In this document: piece after piece, positions 40,563 through 51,234 of the stretch
Layout: each line of letters opens with the position of its first letter
Position numbering within the stretch: position 1 is the first letter of the stretch
Assembly: GCA_018806985.1 (NCBI GenBank)
Contig: JADANN010000274.1
Coordinates: forward strand, 1,178,001-1,242,000
Origin: Angiostrongylus vasorum
Taxonomy: Eukaryota > Nematoda > Chromadorea > Rhabditida > Metastrongylidae
Direction of reading: 5' to 3'
Length of the DNA: 64,000 nt
Position numbers and translations under genes: made by a program
The notes under the pieces: model-generated
Database searches by the model: none
Told to the model about the DNA's origin: nothing
The model's input: only the letters and a program-made list of their open reading frames with translations

Positions 40563-40952
40563 CCAGCGGTTTACCGCCTCATCGTGGCTGGGAAGGTGTT
40601 TATAGGTGCCGGCTGCAATGTATAGAGGGGGATTCATCCCCCGGCAGGGTCTTTTAAGCTGAGGAGTTTGGCGCTCCTATCAGGAAGCCCAGCTAAGAGT
40701 AAACTAATATGAGATTCTACCGCCGTCCTGATATCAAACTAGTCGCATAATGGCAAATCTCCTTCTGATCAACAAAGGCGGCGACTGCCTGTGGTGATGA
40801 CGACCTGGGTCAGGCTTTGGCCAAATTGACCTGGGGATTCCAGAGAACCACAGTGGCTAACCCAGCAAAACTCCGAAAAATGGAAATTATGCTGGAGCCA
40901 TCACAACCAGTGAGGATGAGCCATCCAAGTGTCCAACTAAGTAAGTAAGTAA
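40563..40952 (+). repeat. Family B repeat copy
   Basis: From cagcggtttaccgcctcatc to gtccaactaagtaagtaagt. The AAGT tail is especially clear (aagtaagtaagtaag). Confidence 0.8.
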
Positions 40953-40999
40953 GTTATTAAAAAAAACAACTTAATTATGCAAACATTTCAGCGAATACT

Positions 41000-41370
41000 G
41001 GAGGAGATTATTTGTGAAACAACTACAGTGATGCTGAGATATCTGCAAAACTCCGGACCGCGGGTGTCTGCGGTGGTGAACGAACGCGCTGTTCTCCCTT
41101 CCGAGGAGTAACGCGCTCACCACCATACCATGCGCGTCTCCCCAGATCAATCCCGTTGACGGGTGATTGCTAATGGCAGTGATCGATAGAACTAACTGAG
41201 AGACAGGCAAAACGAAAGACCCGCATGGTGTGCTGGTGAGCGGGTTACTCCCCGGAAAGGACAACAGCGCGTTTGTTCCCCACCGCAGACACCTGCGGTC
41301 CGGAGTTTTGCAAATATCTCAGCACCATTGTAGTTGTTTCACAAATAATACCCTGCGCGAGAACTACTAA
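41000..41370. repeat. Head-to-head pair of SINE family C copies
   Basis: 41000-41140 is a minus copy (gatgctgagatatctgcaaa to gctcaccaccataccatgcg). 41140-41370 is a plus copy (gcatggtgtgctggtgagcg to gcaaatatctcagcaccatt). Together they can fold back on each other over much of their length. Confidence 0.75.
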
Positions 41371-41384
41371 AAGGCGTTACACTG

Positions 41385-41570
41385 GACAAATGTCGATTTG
41401 CAAGCGAGGCTGCAAGCCGTCCGGCCTTGTCTGCAAAAACGCGTCGTCGCCGAGCCGTGTCCCCGCGGCTCGTGACGCAATGTTACTCCACGCCGCTGCA
41501 AAGAGGCGTCAGTTCCTCCGCCCTGCTGGCCGGCCAGGTGCTTCAGTCTTCCTTCATTTTCCTTTCTAGT
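41385..41570. other. GC- and CpG-rich segment
   Basis: An abrupt GC-rich block with many CG dinucleotides sits directly after a family C SINE. A frame open across the block and beyond to 41696 includes SPRLVTQCYSTPLQRGVSSS, and a gtgcttc donor-like site lies near 41540. It could be a first exon or promoter, but no downstream exon was found. Confidence 0.3.
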
Positions 41571-42124
41571 AAGTCGACTGGTGGGTTGTCTGCGATCCAC
41601 AAAATCATGGCTAGTACTATTTTCGAAGTCGATTTTCGTTTAGCCTCGGGATCGGTGATTAATGTCTTGGTTTACTGCCAGGTTTACCAACATTAAGCGC
41701 ACCAGGTTTGCACTCTAAAAGTTCATCATCACGGACGACTTTACTGCTGTTATTCCTCGGGGTTAAATGTTGCAGACATGAATTTTAGACGTTAATTTTA
41801 ATCGTGATGATTCACCATTCACGTCTAGTATGGCATTTTGATCCGCGTTTTGTCCTTCCGGCTTCCCTCAGGAGGTCCAGGGATTCAGCAAAGACGAGGA
41901 TGAAATCGCTTATTGCTGCTCGAAAGCTATTGATTTCTTTCCCTCCTGACAGGTTTCACGTGCTTCTCAAATGTCACGTGCATATGTTACCGATTTAAGC
42001 AGGAGCACTCGGACCAACAGGCGAGCAGTCGATATGTCTAGTCCTGTAATCCAATTAAACATAATGATGCGATCCATCTGTCCTTGGAGTCTTTATCTTT
42101 GGAAAGTTGGTGTAATGATGTTAA

Positions 42125-42385
42125 CCTTTTATTTTACGCCTACCATAATCTTCACGACAGGGTATGATGTGAAATACAACCGCAGCGATGGTGAGATATC
42201 CGCAAAACTTTTCTACCTAATTATTTTAAAGGACTTCAACTTATAGTACAAACATAACGATGCTGAGATGCTCGCAAAACTTGGACCCTGGCCAGATCGA
42301 ACCACGATTACCCTTTCCGGGTGCTCGCGTACTACACACTGCACCACGGAGCCCTTGCTCTGCGTTCCTCTCGGCTAGTTAGTGT
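42125..42385 (-). repeat. SINE family C-like copy, diverged
   Basis: Contains atgatgtgaaatacaaccgc, gatgctgagatgctcgcaaa and a tRNA-like block with agatcgaaccacgattaccc and tactacacactgcaccacgg. It appears to be the same variant as the copies in the arms at 44612 and 47625. Confidence 0.6.
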
Positions 42386-42822
42386 AATGAGTTTTTTACA
42401 GTTTAAATTTTCTATAGGCCCCTATTCACTTATTTGTTGGCGTTGATTTTATGGTATGACTCACTCTTACATCATCGTTTTTGACGTGAAACATTCATGA
42501 TTCATATATTTCCTTCTTCTTCCACGATTCCAGCACTCAGTCACTTTAGCCATTTCCGGTCTTCTCATGAATAAGTGTTAAATAGATGTATCAAGGAATT
42601 GCTGACTCTTTATGAATCTAGTTAGTAGAGCTTTTTTTTCTGCTATTGATTTTCCCGATTTCAAGTAGAATAGGAACGCTAAGAGGAAGATTGTGGAAGC
42701 ATCATTATTGGTTGTAGTGGAAAACTGAAAGAGAATGAAAGCCTGTTCAGTGGATAGAGATAGCGTAATGTTTATGCAAGATACTCAAGGAGATGGTTGT
42801 AGAGGCATTCGACTGCTGCCAC

Positions 42823-42925
42823 TCAGGTACCATCTTTATAGCTTCTTCGCTTTCATTCAGGTACCGTCTTTAAAGGACTTCTTCACTTTCATTCAGGTAT
42901 CGTCTTTAGGGCTTCTTCACTTTAG
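42823..42925. repeat. Short tandem repeat, about 35-bp unit, three copies
   Basis: Units start at 42823, 42857 and 42893, each tcaggta(c/t)c(a/g)tctttaNNgNcttcttc(a/g)cttt. Confidence 0.75.
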
Positions 42926-42999
42926 CAGTAATCGATATTACACTGTGAGCCCACCTCTCTGACAGCTTTCAAATTCATAGCTCTCCCATCCAGATTGTA

Positions 43000-44160
43000 T
43001 TACTTCCGTCCATTATTATTAATGACTCATACGTTTTCAGTGTGAGAACTGTAGTCCTAAGCGTATAATTTAGTCTAGAAAGTTCTGACTCAGACTTCAG
43101 TTTTCTCAATACTTGCTTGCTACTGTTTTACTTCTTAAGCCTCTATTTTCTTGAGACATATATATATTTCACCACTGTTATTTTCCGTACCATATTTTTT
43201 CCTCGCTTTTAACCCATTGCTATCGATGAATAAGTCTAGTGTTTAACGTGAATTCATAGCTGAACATGGTGACATCATTGTCAAATTGAGCTTCCTTTGG
43301 AAATTTTTGACTTTTCAACTTAGAACTTGCGAAATTTTAGGGTTTTCCACATTTATTTGGTTAAAATTTGAATTCTGTCCTGGTTGGGATACTAACATGT
43401 GACTATCGTCAATTGAGATCTCAGCACACATTAGCTGGAAAGCCCATCGTCAATGCCGTTTGTGTCATTGAAAGCAAAACATTCAGGCCTAAGAGACTGG
43501 GAAGCCCGTTGGGCACATGGGCCAGTGCGTAGGTCGACTACGTTTGATGTTGGGTAATGGCTTAAGCTAGACGGGCGGATCGATTCAAAGTTGTGTTTGA
43601 AGAGTCTGCTCATGAAATAGGACCTAATTGCCCACTGTTCATTAACTAATTTGTCATCGTTTCCGGTTCACTTTTTCTGAATCGTTAATTTGCACCATAT
43701 TTCGTGAGATATACATCGATATCTGGTTTATTGTCGTAATCTTAAGGGTACACTGGTGAAGAGAAGCCTTAAACTACAGAAATTCCACCTGTCAGCAATT
43801 TTCTATTGGTTTCGCAAAACAAGGTTTGCATGTCTATCCTTACCTTTATCGATGGATTTCTTCAAATCCGTTCCGCACCTGGTCTTTGGCCACACTAATC
43901 GATTGGTGGCTGACATCGAGTCCCTCATTTTCAACTCTTCATAGTCGTCGTTTGAAGGATATTTCTGCTGTTAGTGTATATTCAGCACACATACTAAGTC
44001 AACCGTTAAGAGTGGTGGTTCTGCTAATCTCCTCCTACTCATCCACTTTCGATTTCGTCGGTTCCGCCTCCTGCTGTGAGTTCATAGTCGTCGTGTTCGT
44101 GGCCTTGGCACGCATTTTCCCCAACCCGACTTTTTTAATGTGGTCTTATATGATAGAGTA
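43000..44160. other. No gene recognised
   Basis: AT-rich, with overlapping short ORFs at 43756-44161 but no domain motifs, no phase-consistent splice sites and no repeat recognised. Confidence 0.4.
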
Positions 44161-44611
44161 ACTTGATGATGATGGATATTCTTCAATCTGGAGCGCAACA
44201 GCAGCATCCGCGAGTAGCGGTGACCTCTTAAAGTACACCATGGTTTTTATTCTGTTCATAGATGAAATTCCAGTTCAAAATTGCTCACTTGCACACGACA
44301 AGCACGACTCGAAAAAGAAGAACTAAAAAAAAGGAATGATTGGTTTGCTCAATAATCCTTGAATTCATTCCAACACGACGAAATAATGAGATGTGCAGCG
44401 TCTTGTTGACAATAATGTGTGGAATCTAATAGGCTTCATCTCAATAAAGAGAGTTCACCATGAGCGAAGCTAATCTCCATCGCATTTATGGGTATTGCTG
44501 TTGTCAATAAGTTAGTGGACGAAAACACCATAAACATATAAAAGCACCCTAAGAAACTAGAATGAAATTCATTTCCTCACAGAATAACCTGCAATTTCCC
44601 CACAAAGTTGA

Positions 44612-44745
44612 CCTTTTATTTCCTGCCTACTATAATTTTTCACGGTAAGGTATGGTGTGAACCGTAATGACGGTACCGTAACGATGCTGAGATATTCACA
44701 AAATTAAAGCAAAGGATAATTGTGGTTCGATCTGGCTCGGGGTCC
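44612..44745 (-). repeat. SINE family C-like copy interrupted at the PLE end
   Basis: ctgcctactataatttttca to gtggttcgatctggctcggg. The mirror copy is at 47625-47755. Confidence 0.65.
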
Positions 44746-44822
44746 AAGTTTTCTTCACAGATTCTTTCTACTGTCCGCATTCAAAGCCTCATACCAACAG
44801 AAATAAGACAAAGACTAGTACA

Positions 44823-44859
44823 AGCTGACGTTTCGGCGGATTTCGCCTTCCTCAGAGCC
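44823..44859 (-). ncRNA. PLE hammerhead ribozyme motif (left arm)
   Basis: On the minus strand: GGCT stem I, core CTGAGGA, stem II GGCG-AAATC-CGCC, GAAA, collapsed stem III ACGT, C, then AGCT closing stem I with one G-U pair. It is identical in layout to 47501-47537 and 63261-63297. Confidence 0.75.
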
Positions 44860-45164
44860 TGGAAAGGTTATGTTGACTGCAATCTACACGGTCAAACGCC
44901 TCCATAACCAAACAGAGAAAATGTTGAACCAAAATTTCAGTCACACTGAACACAGAGTCTTTGCGCACTCACCGCTTTCTACGAGTCCTCTACTAAACAT
45001 TTCACGTGGAGACCAACCGCACAGAGTTCACATGGAATCGTAATGTACCCATCTCATCAGAATAACAGGCTTATATACTGCCCAATATCACGCTTGATAA
45101 TGAGGCATTCCTCCTTGCGGTTCATTTTCGGATTTCTGGAATTAATCCAGAACGCCTCGAGAGT

Positions 45165-45386
45165 TTAGCGCGTTTGTGTTCTCGATTCCTGCGCTAGGAT
45201 AGTAACCTGTACTTCAAAATCTTCTCCGTTATGTCTCTGCGTCCTATGCGTGCCTAGTGGAGTGTTTGGTTTACGTTTGTCGACTAGGTGTTCTTTTATA
45301 CGAACGCAGAGGGGTCTACCCGTTTCGCCAACGTATTCGTCCCCGCACGCTTTACAAGAGATCAGATAAACTGTGCCCGAACTCAT
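45165..45386 (-). pseudogene. PLE GIY-YIG endonuclease domain
   Basis: A 73-codon ORF contains GTVYLISCKACGDEYVGETG and CVRIKEHL, the GIY-YIG core as found at the C-terminus of Penelope-like retroelement proteins, where it makes the nick that starts target-primed reverse transcription. It is out of frame with the linker upstream (45400-45885), so this copy is not intact. Confidence 0.85.
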
Positions 45387-45399
45387 GCAATCACCGTCT

Positions 45400-45885
45400 C
45401 TACCATTGGGAAAAAATTATACAATTTTGCATTGCACATAGACGGTCGTATAAGCGGTTACGAACTAGTTGGCGTCTTATATTACTCGATGGCATTTCAG
45501 TTATTGTTACCGAATTCTCTAGACCGGCCCTTCTTAAACGGCGTTTTATAGCTGCACTTACTTCATTTGAAATGAAGGGCAGGATAAACGGGACCTTATT
45601 GCCGCTAGAGTCATCGTTGAGGGGCCTGTGGCTCCCTCTACACCTATCCCGAGCTACAGTTTCGTAGCCATTAAAAATGGCTATTTGCCGCGCCAAGTTT
45701 CGGGATTCCTCTCTCTCTGCTCCCTTCCTGTGCACACGTTGGTTGCTGTTCGAAACATGTTTCTTACCAGCGCACTTTTCGTGTGAGAGGGGTGAGAGGA
45801 GAGGTAATGAACCAAGATGTTTTTTACTACTTGGCTTGCGATACCATTTCGTAACGTAGCCGTTTTCTGATAGGTTAATTTGCAC
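45400..45885 (-). pseudogene. PLE RT-to-endonuclease linker region
   Basis: A 161-codon ORF follows the RT on the minus strand, including SGNKVPFILPFISNEVSAAI and RRQLVRNRLYDRLC. VPF and the Arg-rich end are typical of PLE connectors. A frame break separates it from both the RT (ending 45916) and the GIY-YIG part. Confidence 0.75.
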
Positions 45886-45915
45886 GTTCAGAAATGGAAG
45901 CCAGGTTTATTTTGG

Positions 45916-46497
45916 TTACTCTCGGGTGAATTTAATATACTCTGACTGTTCGTTCAACAACTCGAAACATTTGTCAATTTCCTCTTGTGTTGAACAAATG
46001 ACCAAGCAGTCATCTACACACCTACAGTAGAGTAACGGCCCGAGATCGATTACTGGTGCTTCCACCTTAGACATGAATGCAATGGCAAGGCTTGGTGCCA
46101 GTCGTTGTCCCATTGCCAGCCCTCTCGTTTGTGCGTAATACCTCCCGGACCATCTGAAGATTGAGCAGTTTAAGCACTCCTTTAAGAGTGTCATCAACTG
46201 CTGAATCGAGAAGCCATACATGTTTATTGCTCCTTCATATTGTATAAGGAGCTCGCGGATGGCTTGCATAGCGGAGTCATTCGACACGTTTGTATAGAAG
46301 GCGGCGACGTCGAAGGACTCCATCACGTATGCGCTGTTGGGCTGCACAGTACGTAGACGATCCAGGAACATTTGGGTGTTCGTTAGATGGGCTGGAATGT
46401 ACTTCATCAGCTGGGTAAGTATTAGGGTTATTGGCCACGTTATTCTATCCGTTGTCCCGTCCACGCAGCTAATGATAGGTCTGACCTTAAATAACAT
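45916..46497 (-). pseudogene. PLE reverse transcriptase, 5' truncated
   Basis: A 193-codon ORF carries RT motifs in order: VRPIISCVDG (RT1-2), SFDVAAFYTNVSND (motif A with catalytic Asp), TRGLAMGQRLAPSLAIAFMS (motif B) and LYCRCVDDCLVICS (motif C, with the VDD pair). The N-terminal PLE region is missing: upstream of 46497 the frame closes and the inverted duplication begins at 46569. It is the only RT copy of this PLE in the window. Confidence 0.85.
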
Positions 46498-46599
46498 GTC
46501 TCGTCCTGTACTTACTTATCAAAACACGTAAGTTAGTATCCATTGATGATCTCGTGTCTACCGATCCATCACCATTCTCACACCAAAAGGGCGCTTGTG

Positions 46600-47195
46600 G
46601 GAAACATGTTTCGAACAGCTACCAGCGCGTGCGCAGGAAGGGAGCAGAGAGAGGAATTCCGGAACTTGGCGGGGCAAATAGCCATTTTTAATGGCTGGGA
46701 AACTGTAGCTCGGGATAGGTGTAGAGGAAGCCACAGGCCCCCCAACGATGACTCTAGCGGCAGTAAGGTCCCGTTTATCCTGCCTTTCATTTCAAATGAA
46801 GTAAGTGCAGCTATAAAGCGCTGTTTAAGAAGGGCCGGTCTAGAGAATTCGGTAACGTTAATTGAAATGCCACCGAGTAATCTAAGACGCCAATTAGTTC
46901 GTAACCGCCTATACGACCGTCTATGTGCCACGCAAAATTGTATAATTAGCTCCAATGGAAGAGACGGTGACTGCATGAGTTCGGCTACAGTTTATATGAT
47001 CTGTTGTGAAGCATGCGGGACGAATGCGTTGGCGAAACGGGTAGACCACTCTGCGTTCGTGTAAAGGAACACCTAGTCGACAAACGTAAACCAAACACTC
47101 CATTAGGCACGCATAGGATGCAGAGACATAACGAAGAAGATTTTGAAGTACAGGTTACGATCCTCGCGCAGGAATCGAGAACACAAACGCGCTAA
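46600..47195 (+). pseudogene. PLE linker and GIY-YIG, right-arm copy
   Basis: The linker frame (46543-47064)  holds SGSKVPFILPFISNEVSAAI and RRQLVRNRLYDRLC. The endonuclease is split by a frameshift after CCEACG, and the rest (VGETGRPLCVRVKEHLVDKR) reads in another frame to 47195. It is the mirror of 45165-45720. Confidence 0.8.
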
Positions 47196-47500
47196 ACTCT
47201 CGAGGCGTTCTGGATTAATTCCAGAAATCCGAAAATGAACCGCAAGGAGGAATGCCTCATTATCAAGCGTAATATTGGGCAGTATATAATCCTGTTATTC
47301 TGATGAGATGGGTACATTACGATTCCATGTGAACTCTGTGCGGTTGGTCTCTACTTGAAATATTTAATGGAGGACTCGTAGAAAGCGGTGAGTGCGCAAA
47401 GACTCTGTGTTCAGTGTGACTGAAATTTTGGTTCAACATTTTCTCTGTTTGGTTATGGAGGCGTTTGACCGTGTAGATTGCAGTCAACATAACCTTTCCA

Positions 47501-47537
47501 GGCTCTGAGGAAGGCGAAATCCGCCGAAACGTCAGCT
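47501..47537 (+). ncRNA. PLE hammerhead ribozyme motif (right arm)
   Basis: Same secondary structure as 44823-44859: GGCT, CTGAGGA, GGCG/CGCC stem, GAAACGTC, AGCT. Predicted cleavage is after GTC, just before the closing stem I strand, which coincides with the PLE 3' end. Confidence 0.75.
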
Positions 47538-47624
47538 TGTACTAGTCTTTGTCTTATTTCTGTTGGTATGAGGCTTTGAATGCGGGCAGTAGAAAGAATC
47601 TGTGGGGAAAACTTGGACCCCGAG

Positions 47625-47755
47625 CCAGATCAAACCACAATTACCCTTTGCTTTAATTTTGCGAATATCTCAGCATCGTTACGGTACCGTCATTACGGTT
47701 CACACCATACCTTACCGTGAAAAATTATAGTAGGCAGGAAATAAAAGGTCAACTT
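47625..47755 (+). repeat. SINE family C-like copy (mirror of 44612-44745)
   Basis: gagccagatcaaaccacaat, gcgaatatctcagcatcgtt and tatagtaggcaggaaataaa in plus orientation within the right arm. Confidence 0.65.
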
Positions 47756-48287
47756 TGTGGGGGAAATTGCAGGTTATTCTGTGAGGAAATGAATTTCATT
47801 GTAGTTTCTTAGAGTGCTTTTATATGTTTGTGGTGTTTTCCTCCACTAATTGAGAACAGCAATACTTATAAATGCGATGGAGATTAGCTTCGCTCATGGT
47901 GAACTCTCTTTATTGAGATGAAGCCCTATTAGATTCCACACATTATTGTCAACAAGACGGTGCATATCTCATTATTCCGTCGTGTTGGAATGAATTCAAG
48001 GATTATTGGGCAAACCAATCATTCGTTTTTTTTAGTTCTTCTTTTTCGAGTCGTGCTTATGTCGTGTGCAAGTGGGCAATTTTGAACTCGGATTTCATCT
48101 ATTGACAGAAGAAAAACCATGGTGTACTTCAAGAGGTCACTGCTACTGGCGGATGCTGCTGTCGCGCTCCAGATTGAAGAAATCCTTTTGAGATATTTAC
48201 CATATTTAGGTTACTTTTTAAATGGAAATAGCGTCTACAGTTATATAATTTTGTATATGCACATGCACATATACATATGTATATATG

Positions 48288-48580
48288 AGGTGCGTGTAGC
48301 CCTCTGGTTAGAGGCGCCCAGCAATACACAAGGGTTCAGTCCCCACACCCATGGATCGCCAAGCGTTCCATCCCTCCGGGGTCGAAAAATTGGTACCAGA
48401 CTTGTCTGGGAGGATAGCAGCATTGGCTGGACACATCGGTAGTGGCCAGCCACCATGAGTCATTGTATAGGCCAGATATGCATTCAATCAGCAGCTGCTT
48501 ATTCGCATTCAACGATGCTTAATGAAGTCGAATGCATGGCGCATCCCTAAGGGATCGGCCAACGTCGAGTGCTTTATCCT
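48288..48580 (+). repeat. SINE family A copy (near full length)
   Basis: gtgcgtgtagccctctggtt (A-box) to cgtcgagtgctttatccttt. It begins about 105 bp beyond the right arm of the palindrome, after an AT-rich run. Confidence 0.8.
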
Positions 48581-49212
48581 TTTTTATATACATATATACA
48601 TATATATTTATTTATAATAAAATGTGTATAAAGCAAGTAGTTTTACCATTACATGCTAATAAGATATTTTTTCACTAGACAAGTAGTCATTGAGCCGTCA
48701 ACGGTGCTTTCGTGTGTTGAAACTTTAGTGTTCCCTGATTAGCCATGGTGACTGCTGCTTTCAATTCCACTGAGATTGTAATTAGTCTTTCCCATTCTCA
48801 ACAGACTCTGTCTTAGAAAAAATTAGTCATTAATGATGTCGGTTTAGTTTTTTCTCAGCCGCTACCCATATGTCATATCTCAGGCGTTTAAGATTGCCGA
48901 TGCTTGAGAACCTGCTATGTTGACGTCTTTGATAATTGAGTGAATAATTAATATTAATCGTCCATAAGTGCTTGTCGTTGATCAACTCACTTATTGCTTA
49001 ACTTGTTGTAAAGGAATTTAGATCACGGTCTTCTCAAAATATAGGAGATCATGTCCGTGATCGTGGTAATGTTATAGCAAAGGCTCGATCTAAACGTTTT
49101 TACCAAACGATATTGAAACAGTCCTCATATTCCATGCATAAACAATGCCTGTGTAATGTATTTCTCTATATTGTTCAGCTCACACCAGGTGGTTATGTAA
49201 ACTCTACAGATC

Positions 49213-49420
49213 TAACATTTCGGCATCGTCGTTAGAGCCGGTGGTCCGAGTCGATGGTCCACCGTCGTTCGTCTTCACGTTGTGTGTCTTCGTAGTAGTG
49301 CCGAGTCGACCGTTCTTGAGTGGAGCACTGCTTGATTGAAGTAATCTCGCTTGGCAGTTTCCTTTTGTAGTTGAAAAAAAATTCCCAAGTACCTTTTTTA
49401 GTTGGAATATACATTCCCAT
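49213..49420 (-). mobile_element. PLE-2 3' tail, decayed
   Basis: Minus-strand translation ends ERRWTIDSDHRL before a stop, as in the copy at 26936-27215. The terminal hammerhead (49213-49240) has CTAACGA in place of CTGANGA and a weakened stem II. Confidence 0.5.
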
Positions 49421-49720
49421 AGAAGTTGGTGTTAGAAAGACTGATAGACACTAGTTCGAAAGGAATATGTGTAAGCAGCGCCATTAGATAATCCTTTTTT
49501 CTTGCCGAAAATTTCCAGTACTCTGTCAGTTGCTGCGACGAGCAAAACCATGTTTTTTGGTTTTAGATGTTTTCATTAGGTTCTTTTACACTTAGCACCT
49601 TTAAAAAACACTTCTATTGCTTGAGAGTTTTCGACTGGAAACTGTTCACTGTTTTAACCTTGTACTGTCGTCCCATTAATTATTAACGTTAATTTATGAG
49701 CACAGTTCTACGGATCCTCT

Positions 49721-49790
49721 CAACGGTTTACCGCTTTATCGTGGCTGGGAGCTGGTCATTCAAGTATCAAGTAAGTAAGTTCTACGGATC
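49721..49790 (+). repeat. Family B copy reduced to its two ends, with 12-bp target duplication
   Basis: caacggtttaccgctttatc..tggctgggag joins directly to tggtcattcaagtatcaagt, deleting the internal 300 or so bp. It is flanked by the identical direct repeat gttctacggatc at 49705-49716 and 49779-49790. Confidence 0.8.
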
Positions 49791-50039
49791 TCTTTTTGTT
49801 TGACGTATTTGATGTCGGCTAGTGGCCAGAGTACTTCATGCATCTTGAGATAGCAGATATATGGGATTAAATGAGGATGAAAGTGTAATTACCTCAAAAG
49901 GTTATTCATTAGGTCGTTGATATACCTATGAGTAGGTGTCTAAGTGCGCTTTAGTACATGCGAATTATGTCGTGCACGTGATTCGGTGTGTTTGTAGTCA
50001 GAAAAAAAAACTGAAAAGTAAGCGGAAGGCGATTCGTAG

Positions 50040-51000
50040 TTACGTCGTACAAAAAAGCCTGCCCTTTAATCCCGGAGTATCTGACAGACTACCCCATGAG
50101 CAAGGCTGAGCTTGACAACCTACACATGAGCACCGTACTACTAAAGTCTTGAATTAAGCACTTCATAAAGAAGATGTGGTTCCCATCGATGGTTGATTGC
50201 TGGTAATTTCTGGTTCTGATTCATAGGAGAGAACAAAATAATGTACTGGAAAAGATGGTGTTCCCTTCTTTTCTACGGATTGCATTCGAAGGAATCCCTG
50301 CCGTGAAGCTGTTTGCAGTGCCTACCCCCAGATAGCAGATATCTTCTTAATCACGAACCAGAAACGACCTTTTTGTTTGTCATGACGAGGAAGTGAATTC
50401 AGGGAATGAGTTTTTGTTCCTGCTGTGGCATATTGACATAAACTTTATGAATGTCTGATATAACTGTATTTGCGTACGTGGGTGCACCTCTGTGTATTCG
50501 AATAGTATCTGGAAAATTATATACATGGGAACTATGCGAGAAGGTAGGAGCCGCCTCAAACAAATAACCTCGTCGTCTACTCTGGCATAGAGTTGTACGT
50601 GAACATCCAAAGATTGCACCACTACTCATCATTTTTTTTGACTCCGCATTCTACGCGTTGTTTGTCAAAGTTCAAGTTTCCCAGTCCTTGGAAAATCAAA
50701 AGAACAACATTTATTACTAAAAGTAGGGGTTCAGTGTTGGCAGTTATCGCCCAATTTATCGAAGCGTCTTTTGCAGAGTTAGCGAAAAACTGAAAAAAGG
50801 ACAACCCCATGCTAGCAGGCACAGTTTCGTAAAGCATTCATCACGATGAACTATATCTTTCCGGTAAGCAAACAAGCAGTTATTCAGGAAAGAACAGAAT
50901 GCTGCTTTTCCTTGCTTTCATCGATTTAACTTTGGACTCAGTTGAGAGGGAAGCTGTCAAAAAAAGCTCTGCAGAGTCAATGCTTCAACGCTTTGTAAAT
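50040..51000 (+). mobile_element. Decayed RTE-type LINE fragments
   Basis: 50545-50590 (agaaggtaggagccgcctca, then aacaaataacctcgtcgtct) resembles the 5' UTR of the RTE at 60650-60710. 50916-50970 (tttcatcgatttaactttgg, actcagttgagagggaagct) resembles the RT motif A region FIDLKKAFDS. No frame is open through it. Confidence 0.4.
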
Positions 51001-51148
51001 AACTCAAAAGACCGACTTTCTATAAACCTCGGCATAGATAGTTGATATATTTATTTATGTGATCTTATAAATTGATCTTCTTTAGCTGATCCGAGGTTGG
51101 TATAAGTGTTCATTGACGTTGTCGTTGTTGTTGGTGTTGTTTGTCGAA

Positions 51149-51184
51149 GGCTGACGTTTCGGCGATTTCGCCTTCCTCTGAGCC
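51149..51184 (-). ncRNA. Isolated PLE hammerhead-like motif with a core mutation
   Basis: Stem I GGCT/AGCC and stem II GGCG/CGCC pair perfectly and GAAACGTC is intact, but the core reads CAGAGGA where CTGANGA is required. It lies outside any recognisable PLE body. Confidence 0.55.
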
Positions 51185-51234
51185 GTGATGTAACGAGTGG
51201 GAGCTTTGTAAATAATGATTAAAGAAAGAATAGG

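Larger units (their letters stand above)
44179..45797. repeat. Left arm of a large inverted duplication
   Basis: The outer end (cttcaatctggagcgcaaca) matches the reverse complement of 48182 inward. The inner end (acttttcgtgtgagaggggtga) matches the reverse complement of about 46569. The arm holds flanking DNA, a family C SINE, and the PLE 3' end with hammerhead, GIY-YIG and part of the linker. Confidence 0.85.
46569..48182. repeat. Right arm of a large inverted duplication
   Basis: Reverse-complementary partner of 44179-45797 with scattered substitutions and small indels. The spacer 45798-46568 carries the PLE reverse-transcriptase region present only once. Confidence 0.85.

Noticed and set aside
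44179..48182. Composite DNA transposon with long terminal inverted repeats
   Set aside because: The arms contain PLE 3' ends, a SINE and ordinary flanks, there is no transposase, and no target duplication was seen at the outer ends, so an inverted duplication explains it better.
50622..50837. 71-codon minus ORF with hydrophobic stretch (possible membrane peptide)
   Set aside because: It lies in decayed RTE sequence, overlaps an equally long plus ORF, and has no signal of selection.
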